From Chitinophagales bacterium (GTDB lineage: Bacteria; Bacteroidota; Bacteroidia; Chitinophagales; JADIYW01), in the NCBI GenBank assembly GCA_023957245.1, contig JAMLHJ010000002.1, forward strand, positions 186,001 to 250,000: 64,000 nt of DNA. Direction: 5' to 3'. The notes under the pieces were generated by a model. The model was not told where the DNA came from, made no database searches, and worked only from the letters and a program-made list of their open reading frames with translations. This document shows, piece after piece, positions 1 to 8,705 of this stretch. Within the stretch, counting starts at the first letter, position 1. The number at the start of each line of letters is the position of its first letter. The translations under genes and the position numbers were made by a program.

Positions 1-1
1 T

Positions 2-1312
<1,311 letters not shown>

Positions 1313-1399
1313 AATCATAGGATTTTTATCATTTTAATTATTGCGTTGTTAATTATCGGTTAATTGTCTTAAATATTTGCAAAAAAAATGTGAGGGTAC

Positions 1400-1429
1400 T
1401 TGTAGAAATTAAAATTCAACATAACTTTG
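1400..1429 (+). promoter_or_regulatory. Bacteroidota-type promoter for the small lipoprotein
   Basis: TTG at 1400-1402 and TAACTTTG at 1422-1429, separated by 19 bases, match the Bacteroidota housekeeping consensus (TTG, 17-23 bases, TAnnTTTG). Transcription would start about 20 bases before the ATG at 1457. Confidence 0.7.
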
Positions 1430-1456
1430 CATTGAACCAATTAAAAAAATTGTAAG

Positions 1457-1678
1457 ATGAAAAAAGTATTTTATTCTTTCGTAGCAGCTGCAATGTTTGC
1501 AGGTGTTGTTGCTTGTGGACAAACTGAAGAAGCTGCTCCTGCAGAGGAAGTAGCAGTTGAAGAAACTGTAGAAGCTCCTGTTGAAGAAGCTGCTCCTGCT
1601 GAAGCTGCTCCTGTTGAAGCTGCTCCTGCTGAAGCTGCTCCTGCTGCTCCTGCTGCTCCTGCTGCTCCTGCTCAATAA
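1457..1678 (+). CDS. Short Ala/Pro/Glu-repeat lipoprotein
   Basis: A 73-residue protein of unknown function. Residues 1-19 form a signal peptide (MKK, then a hydrophobic stretch) ending in the lipobox GVVAC, with Cys20 as the predicted lipidated residue. The rest (about residues 22-73) is low complexity: Glu-Ala-Ala-Pro units first, then Ala-Ala-Pro units. The DNA is a tandem array of gctgctcct/gctgaa triplets, prone to slippage. It has its own consensus promoter upstream and a hairpin terminator downstream, so it looks like a separately transcribed gene. A flexible, acidic surface-anchored peptide is the likely form; any binding role is a guess. Confidence 0.75.
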   Translation: MKKVFYSFVAAAMFAGVVACGQTEEAAPAEEVAVEETVEAPVEEAAPAEAAPVEAAPAEAAPAAPAAPAAPAQ

Positions 1679-1702
1679 TTTGAAAGCAGTAAGCAAAAAT
1701 AT

Positions 1703-1740
1703 ACCCTGGTCAATTCATTTGGCTGGGGTTTTTTTATTTT
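1703..1740 (+). terminator. Rho-independent terminator after the Ala/Pro/Glu lipoprotein
   Basis: ACCCTGG pairs with CTGGGGT (two wobble pairs) around a loop of about 13 bases and is followed by a run of seven Ts. It lies 25 bases after the stop codon. Confidence 0.65.
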
Positions 1741-1784
1741 TAATTTTTACTAAATTTAGTTTAACGTATTTTTCAAAAAGCAAA

Positions 1785-1970
1785 ATGAAGACATTAATAG
1801 CATATATCTTAATATTGATAGTTGTAAGCTCTTGTCAATCCAAGAAAAATATGCCCGAGTTTCTTACAAACGATGCTGTTCAACAAGAAAGAAATGTAGA
1901 TAAAGCAATAGAAGAGGCACAAGTATTATTAGACTCTTTAGAAAATACTGCAATATTAGAAGTGCAATGA
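1785..1970 (+). CDS. Small lipoprotein of unknown function
   Basis: A 61-residue protein starting with MKTLIAYILILIVVSSC. Residues 1-16 are a signal peptide and Cys17 fits a lipobox (VSSC). The mature part (QSKKNMPEFLTNDAVQQERN...) is short, polar and probably helical, with acidic and glutamine-rich segments. I chose the ATG at 1785 because a longer open frame upstream (from 1581) runs through the repeat of the preceding gene in the wrong frame and across its terminator. A near-consensus element TAAATTTA lies about 30 bases before the start. It converges with the DUF5686 gene on the opposite strand. I do not recognise a family. Confidence 0.55.
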   Translation: MKTLIAYILILIVVSSCQSKKNMPEFLTNDAVQQERNVDKAIEEAQVLLDSLENTAILEVQ

Positions 1971-2008
1971 CTTTGTTCAAAAGAAAAAATCTTTCTCTAA
2001 AATTACCC

Positions 2009-4492
2009 TTAAAACTTGGGCGATACCCAGAATTTGATAGCAAACTTATTGACATCAGGAACCTCCTTTTGGGTTAGCCTCCATGTGAATTGTATTTCCA
2101 AAAGTTTTAAGATGTTTTCTATCCCAAATCCTATTTCTGCATAAAATCCATTTAAGCCATTCATATCTTCTGGCAAATCTAAATAGCCTATTTTCTTTTT
2201 GTCTAGAGAAGATAAAGCCATTTTATAGACAAATATTTCTCTTAGCTGAGCCTTTTTAATAAGCGGAATTTTATTAAAGAAGAAACCATTGAAATGGTGC
2301 TCAAATAATAATGATATTTCTTGGTCTGCAGCAAATTCTCCTTCTTTCATATTAGAGAATCTTCTGAAATCTCTCAGGAAGTTTTCATTTCCTTGATGAA
2401 TAAATAGTAATGGATAAGGAATTTTTCCAAAAAGCTTATTCAGACTAAGCTGGTATTTGGTTACCCCTATTGGACTAGGAAGTCTTTGTTCTATTGAAAG
2501 ACCTATTGTTTGATAGTTAAAATCACTACCTAAAAGCCCTTTTTTACTAAATGAATAGTCAATGGTTATTCTGGGCATTTTTCCTTTTAAAAATATTCTT
2601 TTATCATCTACTCTGATAAATTTAGCTCCAGGAGTAAGATTAAATTGAATTTTGGGACTAAATACTTTAAACTTTTGGATGATTATTTTCTCTCCATCAG
2701 GTTGTGTTTGTGTATATTCTATTAATCCAGGAAGCGTTTGGTATTGTTTATAGTTCAGATATGCCTCTGTCATTAATACACTATTCCATTCTCGTTTGTG
2801 ATACAATTGAAAATCTTTGACATAAATTAAATCTTCTATAGCATTTTTTCTGAATAATGAATTGAGGATATAGTCGTATTCATTATTTTGTGTATTAGCT
2901 AATGAGAACCTTTGGTAATCATCTTTATACGAAGCGCCTATTTCATGAAATAATAAATCTTCTCGCTTAAATCTATATTTCAGTAGTGCTCCATATTTGA
3001 ATTTGTGGTCATTAGTGCCATAAGCACCATATATATTATACCAGAATTGCTGACTTAAATCCCGATTACTCTTATGTGACAATCTAATTCTAAATCCTTC
3101 TATAGGATTGTATGAAAGCATGTTATAAAGATTCCCTATGTCAACTGGCCCTGCTTTGTAAAAACCAGTAATCATAGTTCGACCAAAGTTTTTATAGCGT
3201 TTATATGCTTTAGTGCTTTTTAATGAGTCTATTAAATAATAGACGTTATTTTGAGATTTACTCAATTCTTCAGCTCTAGACTCGACCCAAAAACTATCCC
3301 TATGTTTCTTATAATTTTCTGCATATAATCTTTTTGATTCAAAAATGGAGTCTTCTATAACTTGATTGATTTTGAATTTGCTATATATTTTGGTCTGTTC
3401 TAAATGAACCATTTTGCTCTTTTTTCTTTGAGTGAGTGCAACTCCTGATGTACGAAAGTCTTTTTTCAAAACCCAATAATTATGGTTCAAATATTCAAAT
3501 TCTTGTATTGCATTGAAGTCATTGACCCAATTGAAATTAACATCTTTGTCTAGTTTTAAATCTATTTTTTGAATGGCATAAGTGGGTGCATGTATCCATG
3601 CTTGTCCTAGAAACGCTAGCTCTCCTTTGACATTTGGCGAAAATCCTAGATGATAAATCCATTCATTATCACTGTTCTGAATACTGTCTATGACGTAAAA
3701 TCTATATTTAAACCATGCTCCTTCAGCAAAAGGTAACATGAAGCTAGACCCTCCAATCGTAAGTTCATTGGAATATGCATCCAATGCATCCAAAGCAATG
3801 TTGAGTAAACTGCTAACTTCCGCTTGTTCAATACCAGATACTTTTTGTCCTTGAATGATAGATTTTTCTTTTTTAGGATCTTTCCTAAAATAATGTTGAC
3901 TGATTTCCTCTTTTAATATCAATGGAATAAATAATCTTCCATCTGCTGTGGAGTCATAATTTTCCAGAACAAATTTAAAAGGTCTAAGTATTTTACGATT
4001 TAATAGTTTTGGACTAAAATTATAATATGAACCTACAATTTTATCATATTCCTCATACTCAAAGAAGGAGTGAGCTGTTGGTTTATTGATGTTTTTATTC
4101 TCAACTACATTTTTATAAATTCGCCATGCAGTTGTATCTTTTTCTCTTTTTTTGGGTGCGTAAACAGTAATCTGTTCTAAAATATTATCATCACTTGTCA
4201 TTTCAATGAAAATATTCTCTGGATCTTCTACTGGAAATTTTACAACAAATGGTTTGAAACCTAAATAAGAAATAATTAAACTATCGACAGGACGGGGTAG
4301 CGTCTTTGAAAACTCTCCATTTTCATCAGTAAGGAAGCCGTCTTTAATTTGAGGAATGATGATATTACAAAAAGCCAAAGGCTCTCTTTCAACTTTATCT
4401 ATAACAGTTCCTTTTATATGAAATGTTTGCCCAATTATAATTTTGGGTAGAGAGAATATTGTTCCTATGATTAGGAGCTTGATATACTTCAT
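2009..4492 (-). CDS. DUF5686 family protein with carboxypeptidase-like regulatory domain
   Basis: An 827-residue envelope protein typical of Bacteroidota. Residues 1-21 are a signal peptide (KYIKLLIIGTIFSLPK...GQ). Residues about 22-105 form a CarboxypepD_reg-like beta-sandwich (HIKGTVIDKVEREPLAFCNI..., DGFLTDENGEFS). The remainder matches the DUF5686 pattern: a long middle region and a C-terminal half rich in alternating aromatic strands (SLIISYLGFKPF, GASYKDDYQRFSL, IQFTWRL), ending in Phe, as expected for an outer-membrane barrel. The ATG at 4492 is chosen over the in-frame TTG at 4507 because a promoter lies just upstream. Function is unknown; outer-membrane location is inference. Confidence 0.85.
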   Translation of the reverse strand: MKYIKLLIIGTIFSLPKIIIGQTFHIKGTVIDKVEREPLAFCNIIIPQIKDGFLTDENGEFSKTLPRPVDSLIISYLGFKPFVVKFPVEDPENIFIEMTSDDNILEQITVYAPKKREKDTTAWRIYKNVVENKNINKPTAHSFFEYEEYDKIVGSYYNFSPKLLNRKILRPFKFVLENYDSTADGRLFIPLILKEEISQHYFRKDPKKEKSIIQGQKVSGIEQAEVSSLLNIALDALDAYSNELTIGGSSFMLPFAEGAWFKYRFYVIDSIQNSDNEWIYHLGFSPNVKGELAFLGQAWIHAPTYAIQKIDLKLDKDVNFNWVNDFNAIQEFEYLNHNYWVLKKDFRTSGVALTQRKKSKMVHLEQTKIYSKFKINQVIEDSIFESKRLYAENYKKHRDSFWVESRAEELSKSQNNVYYLIDSLKSTKAYKRYKNFGRTMITGFYKAGPVDIGNLYNMLSYNPIEGFRIRLSHKSNRDLSQQFWYNIYGAYGTNDHKFKYGALLKYRFKREDLLFHEIGASYKDDYQRFSLANTQNNEYDYILNSLFRKNAIEDLIYVKDFQLYHKREWNSVLMTEAYLNYKQYQTLPGLIEYTQTQPDGEKIIIQKFKVFSPKIQFNLTPGAKFIRVDDKRIFLKGKMPRITIDYSFSKKGLLGSDFNYQTIGLSIEQRLPSPIGVTKYQLSLNKLFGKIPYPLLFIHQGNENFLRDFRRFSNMKEGEFAADQEISLLFEHHFNGFFFNKIPLIKKAQLREIFVYKMALSSLDKKKIGYLDLPEDMNGLNGFYAEIGFGIENILKLLEIQFTWRLTQKEVPDVNKFAIKFWVSPKF

Positions 4493-4516
4493 GATAAAAT
4501 TGTCCAAAGAGATTTA

Positions 4517-4549
4517 CAAAATTAATACCTAAATATCAGTCTATAACAA
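4517..4549 (-). promoter_or_regulatory. Promoter of the DUF5686 gene
   Basis: On the minus strand TTG (4549-4547), 22 bases, then TAATTTTG (4524-4517). This fits the Bacteroidota consensus and would give a leader of about 20 bases before the ATG at 4492. Confidence 0.6.
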
Positions 4550-4656
4550 GGAGCGTGCTAATTTGATTAAGAGTTAATGTATTTTTCGTATTAATTTATC
4601 TCCTTTAAGAAAAAATCTTAGCATTTTTGTAGTTCTACTAAAGAAAGAGATTTAAT

Positions 4657-5955
4657 ATGCAATTGTATAGCACAAAGAGAGTATCACCTGATGTGGATTT
4701 GAAAGAAGCAGTTTTGAAAGGCTTACCATCTGACAATGGTTTATATATGCCTTATGAAATGTTTCACCTGCCACCTTCTTTTTTTGAAGCTCTGCCTCAA
4801 ATGAGTTTTAATGAAATGGCAATTGAAATTACCAAACATATTGTTGGAGATGATATTGCAGATAGTGATATTGAGCTTATAATTAATAGTGCATATAATT
4901 TTGATGCGCCAATTGTAGATTTGGGGGATATAAAAATATTAGAACTGTTTCAAGGGCCGACACTTGCATTTAAAGATTTTGGGGCTCGGTTCATGGGTAG
5001 ATTGATGGGCTATTTTTTAAAAGACTCTAAAGATGTAGTTAATATTCTTGTTGCGACTTCGGGAGATACAGGAAGTGCAGTGGCTCATGGATTTTTGAAT
5101 GTGGAAGGAATACAAGTCACTATTTTATATCCTAAAGGGAAAGTAAGTGATATCCAAGAAAAGCAATTTACAACTCTGGGTGCAAATATTACTGCATTGG
5201 AAGTTGATGGCACCTTTGATGATTGTCAAAGATTGGTGAAATCTGCATTTTTAGATAGTGAGCTCAATCAAAAGTTAGTGCTTTCTTCAGCAAATTCAAT
5301 CAATATCGCTAGATTGATTCCTCAATCGTTCTATTATTTTTGGGCTTATAAACAACTGAAAAATAAATCTTTACCATTGTATTTTTCTATTCCAAGTGGA
5401 AACTTTGGCAATTTGACTGCATGCCTTTTTGCTCAAGCTATGGGATTACCTATCAGTAAAATTATTGCTGCAACAAATGCTAATAATATAGTTCCTGAGT
5501 ATTTGGCTTCAGGATTATTCCAACCAAGAACTTCGGTCAGTACGATTTCCAATGCTATGGATGTTGGTAATCCTAGTAATTTTGCTCGTATTATGGATAT
5601 ATATTCTAATGATTGGGAGGTGATAAAAGATGATATTATTGGATACTCATTTGACGATAATCAAACGGCTCAATGTATTCAAGATGTTTATAAAGAGAAA
5701 GGGTATTTGCTATGTCCTCATACTGCTGTAGGATATTTGGCAATGGAAGAATTTTTGAAAGAGAATAATGGGGCAGCCAATGCCGTAGTGCTTTCTACTG
5801 CACATCCAGTAAAATTTGGTGAAGTGGTAGAGCCTTTAATTGGAGAGAAAATAGAAATTCCTCAACGTCTTAAAGATATGCTGGGCAGTGATAAGAAAAG
5901 CATTCCTATGAGTTCAGATTTCAATCAATTTAAAGAATGGCTTCTGAATAAATAA
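4657..5955 (+). CDS. thrC: Threonine synthase
   Basis: A 432-residue PLP enzyme of fold type II converting O-phospho-L-homoserine to L-threonine, the last step of threonine synthesis, in the cytoplasm. The N-terminal YSTKRVSPDVDLKEAVLKGLPSDNGLY block is diagnostic of bacterial ThrC. The PLP lysine is in LAFKDFGARFMG (Lys106), and the phosphate-binding loop ATSGDTGSAVAHG is intact. Length is normal for the family (about 430). No thrA or thrB is adjacent, so it stands alone here, and a strong hairpin terminator follows. The ATG at 4657 is the first in frame. Confidence 0.96.
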   Translation: MQLYSTKRVSPDVDLKEAVLKGLPSDNGLYMPYEMFHLPPSFFEALPQMSFNEMAIEITKHIVGDDIADSDIELIINSAYNFDAPIVDLGDIKILELFQGPTLAFKDFGARFMGRLMGYFLKDSKDVVNILVATSGDTGSAVAHGFLNVEGIQVTILYPKGKVSDIQEKQFTTLGANITALEVDGTFDDCQRLVKSAFLDSELNQKLVLSSANSINIARLIPQSFYYFWAYKQLKNKSLPLYFSIPSGNFGNLTACLFAQAMGLPISKIIAATNANNIVPEYLASGLFQPRTSVSTISNAMDVGNPSNFARIMDIYSNDWEVIKDDIIGYSFDDNQTAQCIQDVYKEKGYLLCPHTAVGYLAMEEFLKENNGAANAVVLSTAHPVKFGEVVEPLIGEKIEIPQRLKDMLGSDKKSIPMSSDFNQFKEWLLNK

Positions 5956-5979
5956 TATATTTTGATACTTATTGTTACA

Positions 5980-6014
5980 GGGTCTAGAAGTGAATTACTT
6001 CAGACCTTTTTTTA
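5980..6014 (+). terminator. Rho-independent terminator after thrC
   Basis: GGTCT (5981-5985) pairs with AGACC (6001 region), with an inner AAGT/ACTT stem and an AT loop, followed by seven Ts. A clear intrinsic terminator about 25 bases after the thrC stop. Confidence 0.8.
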
Positions 6015-6173
6015 TTTAGATAGCATAATGAGAGCATATTTTGATTGTTTTTATACTCTTTTCACTAATATGTTCTGTAGTTTGTTAAATAAATTTTAAA
6101 ATGCATACTCTAGGTTTGGTTTTAAGTGTATTTAGTGTTAAGTTTATTTAAATTTTAAAACCATTTTAATACC

Positions 6174-6812
6174 ATGAAAAAATTATTTTATTCCTTTTTC
6201 CTACTGTTCTCAGTAGTGACATTTACAACTTCATGTCAAAAAGACGCAAAACAAGTTGTTCAAGAATCTTTAGGCGCTAGATTAGCTAAAGATGCTGAAT
6301 TTTCTAAAATGATGAATGCTACCGTAGGTATGGCAACCTCATTTACTGGTCAACAAATTTCTGCTGAAGATGGAAAATTAGCAATGGAAATTTTAGCTAA
6401 AGGTAATAAGGCTAATGCATCTGAATTGGCTTTCTTGAAAAGAACATTTGGAGCTAACTTTGAAGCATTTGGAGCTAATTTGAATGAGTATTTAGTGGCT
6501 GTAGGAAACTTAGAGAATACTTATAAATTGTCTGCTTTAACTCAACCTGAATTGGACGCTGCTATTCAAGGTGCTGTTGAATTAAACCCAGCATTGAAAC
6601 AAAAATTGACTGCTGTAGTTTCTGCTAATGGAAAAAGTGCAGGTGCTGATATCTGTAACTTAGTTGTTAACCTTGCTTCATTATTTGGAGGTGGTGCATT
6701 ATGTACTGCAATCGGAGTTTCTACAATTCCTGTTGTTGGAGGAGTATTATGTACTGCATTGTTAGCAGTAGCTAAAGGTATTTTAGGTGGTCTTTGTAAT
6801 TTGATTCCATAA
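6174..6812 (+). CDS. Lipoprotein with regularly spaced cysteines in a glycine-rich hydrophobic tail
   Basis: A 212-residue protein of unknown function. Residues 1-20 are a signal peptide with a possible lipobox (TTSC, Cys21). Residues about 25-155 are a soluble, mostly helical domain rich in Ala, Asn and Leu. Residues about 158-212 are a hydrophobic, Gly-rich tail with cysteines at 161, 177, 193 and 208, almost evenly spaced (16, 16, 15); the local motifs CNL, LCTA, LCTA and LCNL make the tail nearly symmetric. Such tails resemble membrane-active peptides or glycine-zipper segments, but I cannot assign a family. A TAGGTTTG element at 6111-6118 may drive it, although its nearest upstream TTG is 26 bases away. 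A strong terminator follows, so it is probably monocistronic. Confidence 0.7.
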   Translation: MKKLFYSFFLLFSVVTFTTSCQKDAKQVVQESLGARLAKDAEFSKMMNATVGMATSFTGQQISAEDGKLAMEILAKGNKANASELAFLKRTFGANFEAFGANLNEYLVAVGNLENTYKLSALTQPELDAAIQGAVELNPALKQKLTAVVSANGKSAGADICNLVVNLASLFGGGALCTAIGVSTIPVVGGVLCTALLAVAKGILGGLCNLIP

Positions 6813-6837
6813 TACTGAATTTAATATTGTAATATAA

Positions 6838-6868
6838 GGGGTCTGCTTTGGCAGACCTTTTTTTATTT
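6838..6868 (+). terminator. Rho-independent terminator after the cysteine-tail lipoprotein
   Basis: GGTCTGC pairs with GCAGACC around a four-base loop and is followed by seven Ts, about 25 bases after the stop codon. Strong intrinsic terminator. Confidence 0.85.
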
Positions 6869-6898
6869 GTATAAAGAAGATATTGTTGACTTAGCTAT

Positions 6899-6906
6899 TA
6901 TCTTTG
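6899..6906 (+). promoter_or_regulatory. -7 element of smpB
   Basis: TATCTTTG, an exact TAnnTTTG match, ends 9 bases before the ATG of smpB. No well-spaced TTG is seen. The transcript would have almost no leader. Confidence 0.5.
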
Positions 6907-6914
6907 TACCTGCC

Positions 6915-7391
6915 ATGAGCAAAGAAAAAACTATACAGAAGATTGATATTGTAAATAAGAAGGCAAAGTTTAATTTTGAATTTATTCAAACTTTTTCTTC
7001 TGGAGTACAATTACATGGAACAGAAATTAAATCTATCCGTGAAGGGAAAATAAATCTTACTGATGGATACTGCTATTTTAAAGGAGATGAATTATGGATA
7101 AAAAATGTTCATATTAGTCCTTATAAACAAGGCACTTACAATAATCATGAACCTTTAAGAATTCGCAAACTCTTATTACAAAGAAGAGAATTGACAAAAT
7201 TGCAAAATGCTGTGAAAGAAAAGGGCTTAACTATAGTACCTTATCGTGTATTTCTTAGTGATCGCAATCTAATAAAAATAGAGATAGCTTTAGCTAAAGG
7301 TAAAAAACTTCACGACAAAAGAGAATCTATTAAAGAAAAAGACTCCAAACGTACTATTGCTAGTACATTAAAAAACAGTAGAAGATATTAA
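6915..7391 (+). CDS. smpB: SsrA-binding protein SmpB
   Basis: A 158-residue partner of tmRNA. It delivers tmRNA to stalled ribosomes so that the incomplete protein is tagged and released. Family blocks are visible: FIQTFSSGVQLHGTEIKSIREGKINLTDGY near the N-terminus, HISPYKQGTYNNHEPLRIRKLLL, and the basic C-terminal tail ALAKGKKLHDKRESIKEKDSKR. I start it at the ATG at 6915 (MSKEKTIQ): the frame is open further upstream to 6867, but that runs into the previous terminator and across the TATCTTTG promoter element. It converges with gcvT. A small AAAAGG/CCTTTT hairpin at 7390-7404 between them is too weak to call a terminator. Confidence 0.95.
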   Translation: MSKEKTIQKIDIVNKKAKFNFEFIQTFSSGVQLHGTEIKSIREGKINLTDGYCYFKGDELWIKNVHISPYKQGTYNNHEPLRIRKLLLQRRELTKLQNAVKEKGLTIVPYRVFLSDRNLIKIEIALAKGKKLHDKRESIKEKDSKRTIASTLKNSRRY

Positions 7392-7413
7392 AAGGCTACC
7401 TTTTCAGAAATTT

Positions 7414-8490
7414 CTAAACAAATGGAAGTTTGACGACTTCTGCTTTTAATAATTTTCCTCTAAGTATAATATAAATTGAAGTGTCTGGAGTAGCAAAATC
7501 TTTTTCTACATAGCCCATTCCTATACCTATACCTAATGTAGGAGATTGTGTGCCACTAGTCACTTTGCCAATTACATTTCCATCAGCATCTCCAATTTCA
7601 TACCCATGTCTAGGAATTCCTCTGTCAATCATTTTGAACCCAACTAATTTATTTTTTAGCCCTTGCTCTTTAGAATTGACAATAGCTTCTTTTCCGACAA
7701 AATCTTTTTTGAGACTTGTCACCCAGCTTAAGCCAGCTTCAATCGGTGATGTATTGTCATCGATGTCGTTGCCATATAAACAATATCCTTTTTCTAATCT
7801 AAGCGTATCACGAGCTCCTAATCCAATAGGTTTTATCCCTTGTGGAGCACCAGCTTCAAATATTTTTTTCCAGATTTCTGCCGATTTTTCTTTAGGGAAA
7901 TAAAGCTCAAATCCACCTAAACCTGTATATCCTGTAGCTGAAATAATTACATCCTCAACTCCCGCAAAAGTACCTTTCTTAAATCTATAAAATGGAATTT
8001 CTGAAAGATTTATATCTGTTAGCGGTTGTAAAGCTTCAGTAGCTTTAGGGCCTTGAATAGCCAATAATGAAATGTTATCTGAAATATTTTCAATATTTGC
8101 TCCTTGAGTATTATGTTGAACAAACCAATTCCAATCTTTTTCTATATTTCCAGCATTGACGACACACATATATTCGTCGTTGCCCATATTATAAACAAGT
8201 AAATCATCTACAATACCGCCATTTTCATTAGGAAGATAGCCATATTGAGCTTGTCCAGGAATTGTCTTAGAAATATCGTTTGAAACTATACTTTGTAAAA
8301 ATGGTAAAGCCTTTTCACCTTTTACGATAAACTCACCCATGTGTGAAACATCGAAGACTCCAACACCATTTCTTACGGTTTGATGTTCATCGATGATACC
8401 AGTATATTGAACTGGCATGTAAAATCCTGCAAAGTCAACCATCTTTGCACCGATTGCTTCATGTATTTCTTTAAAAGGAGTAGTTTTCAT
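7414..8490 (-). CDS. gcvT: Aminomethyltransferase (glycine cleavage T protein)
   Basis: A 358-residue folate-dependent enzyme of the glycine cleavage system. It releases ammonia from the aminomethyl-lipoyl H protein and transfers the methylene group to tetrahydrofolate. Visible marks are [11 protein letters not shown] near residue 45, [23 protein letters not shown], and the C-terminal [22 protein letters not shown]. Length matches the family. Start: an in-frame TTG (8499) gives three more residues (MTT), but that TTG is part of a TAATTTTG promoter element, so the ATG at 8490 is preferred. gcvH and gcvP are not in the window. Confidence 0.95.
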   Translation of the reverse strand: MKTTPFKEIHEAIGAKMVDFAGFYMPVQYTGIIDEHQTVRNGVGVFDVSHMGEFIVKGEKALPFLQSIVSNDISKTIPGQAQYGYLPNENGGIVDDLLVYNMGNDEYMCVVNAGNIEKDWNWFVQHNTQGANIENISDNISLLAIQGPKATEALQPLTDINLSEIPFYRFKKGTFAGVEDVIISATGYTGLGGFELYFPKEKSAEIWKKIFEAGAPQGIKPIGLGARDTLRLEKGYCLYGNDIDDNTSPIEAGLSWVTSLKKDFVGKEAIVNSKEQGLKNKLVGFKMIDRGIPRHGYEIGDADGNVIGKVTSGTQSPTLGIGIGMGYVEKDFATPDTSIYIILRGKLLKAEVVKLPFV

Positions 8491-8496
8491 AGTCGT

Positions 8497-8504
8497 CAAA
8501 ATTA
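8497..8504 (-). promoter_or_regulatory. -7 element of gcvT
   Basis: TAATTTTG on the minus strand, exact TAnnTTTG, with its G 7 bases before the ATG at 8490. This suggests a leaderless or near-leaderless mRNA and argues against the upstream TTG start. Confidence 0.5.
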
Positions 8505-8705
8505 AGCAATTATAATGAAACCTTTTATAGGCTACCTGTTATTGTATTTTGCTATTTCAATATTGTAGCGCTTTTATGGTTTTTATCATTATGTATTTCT
8601 TTGATATTATTACTTCTTAAAATCTGGAACTTTGTTCGATTTCGGAATATTTCTTCATTATTTTGTAGGAGAAATATTTTTTATCTTGTAATTATAATAT
8701 TGTGT

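Noticed and set aside
1409-1696. Minus-strand Arg/Ser-rich and plus-strand Leu-rich open frames over the lipoprotein repeat
   Set aside because: They are the other reading frames of the same gctgctcct repeat: any triplet repeat stays open in all frames. They have no signal or promoter of their own.
7390-7404. AAAAGG/CCTTTT hairpin between smpB and gcvT
   Set aside because: Only six pairs with a three-base loop and no T run after it. Not convincing as a terminator for either gene.
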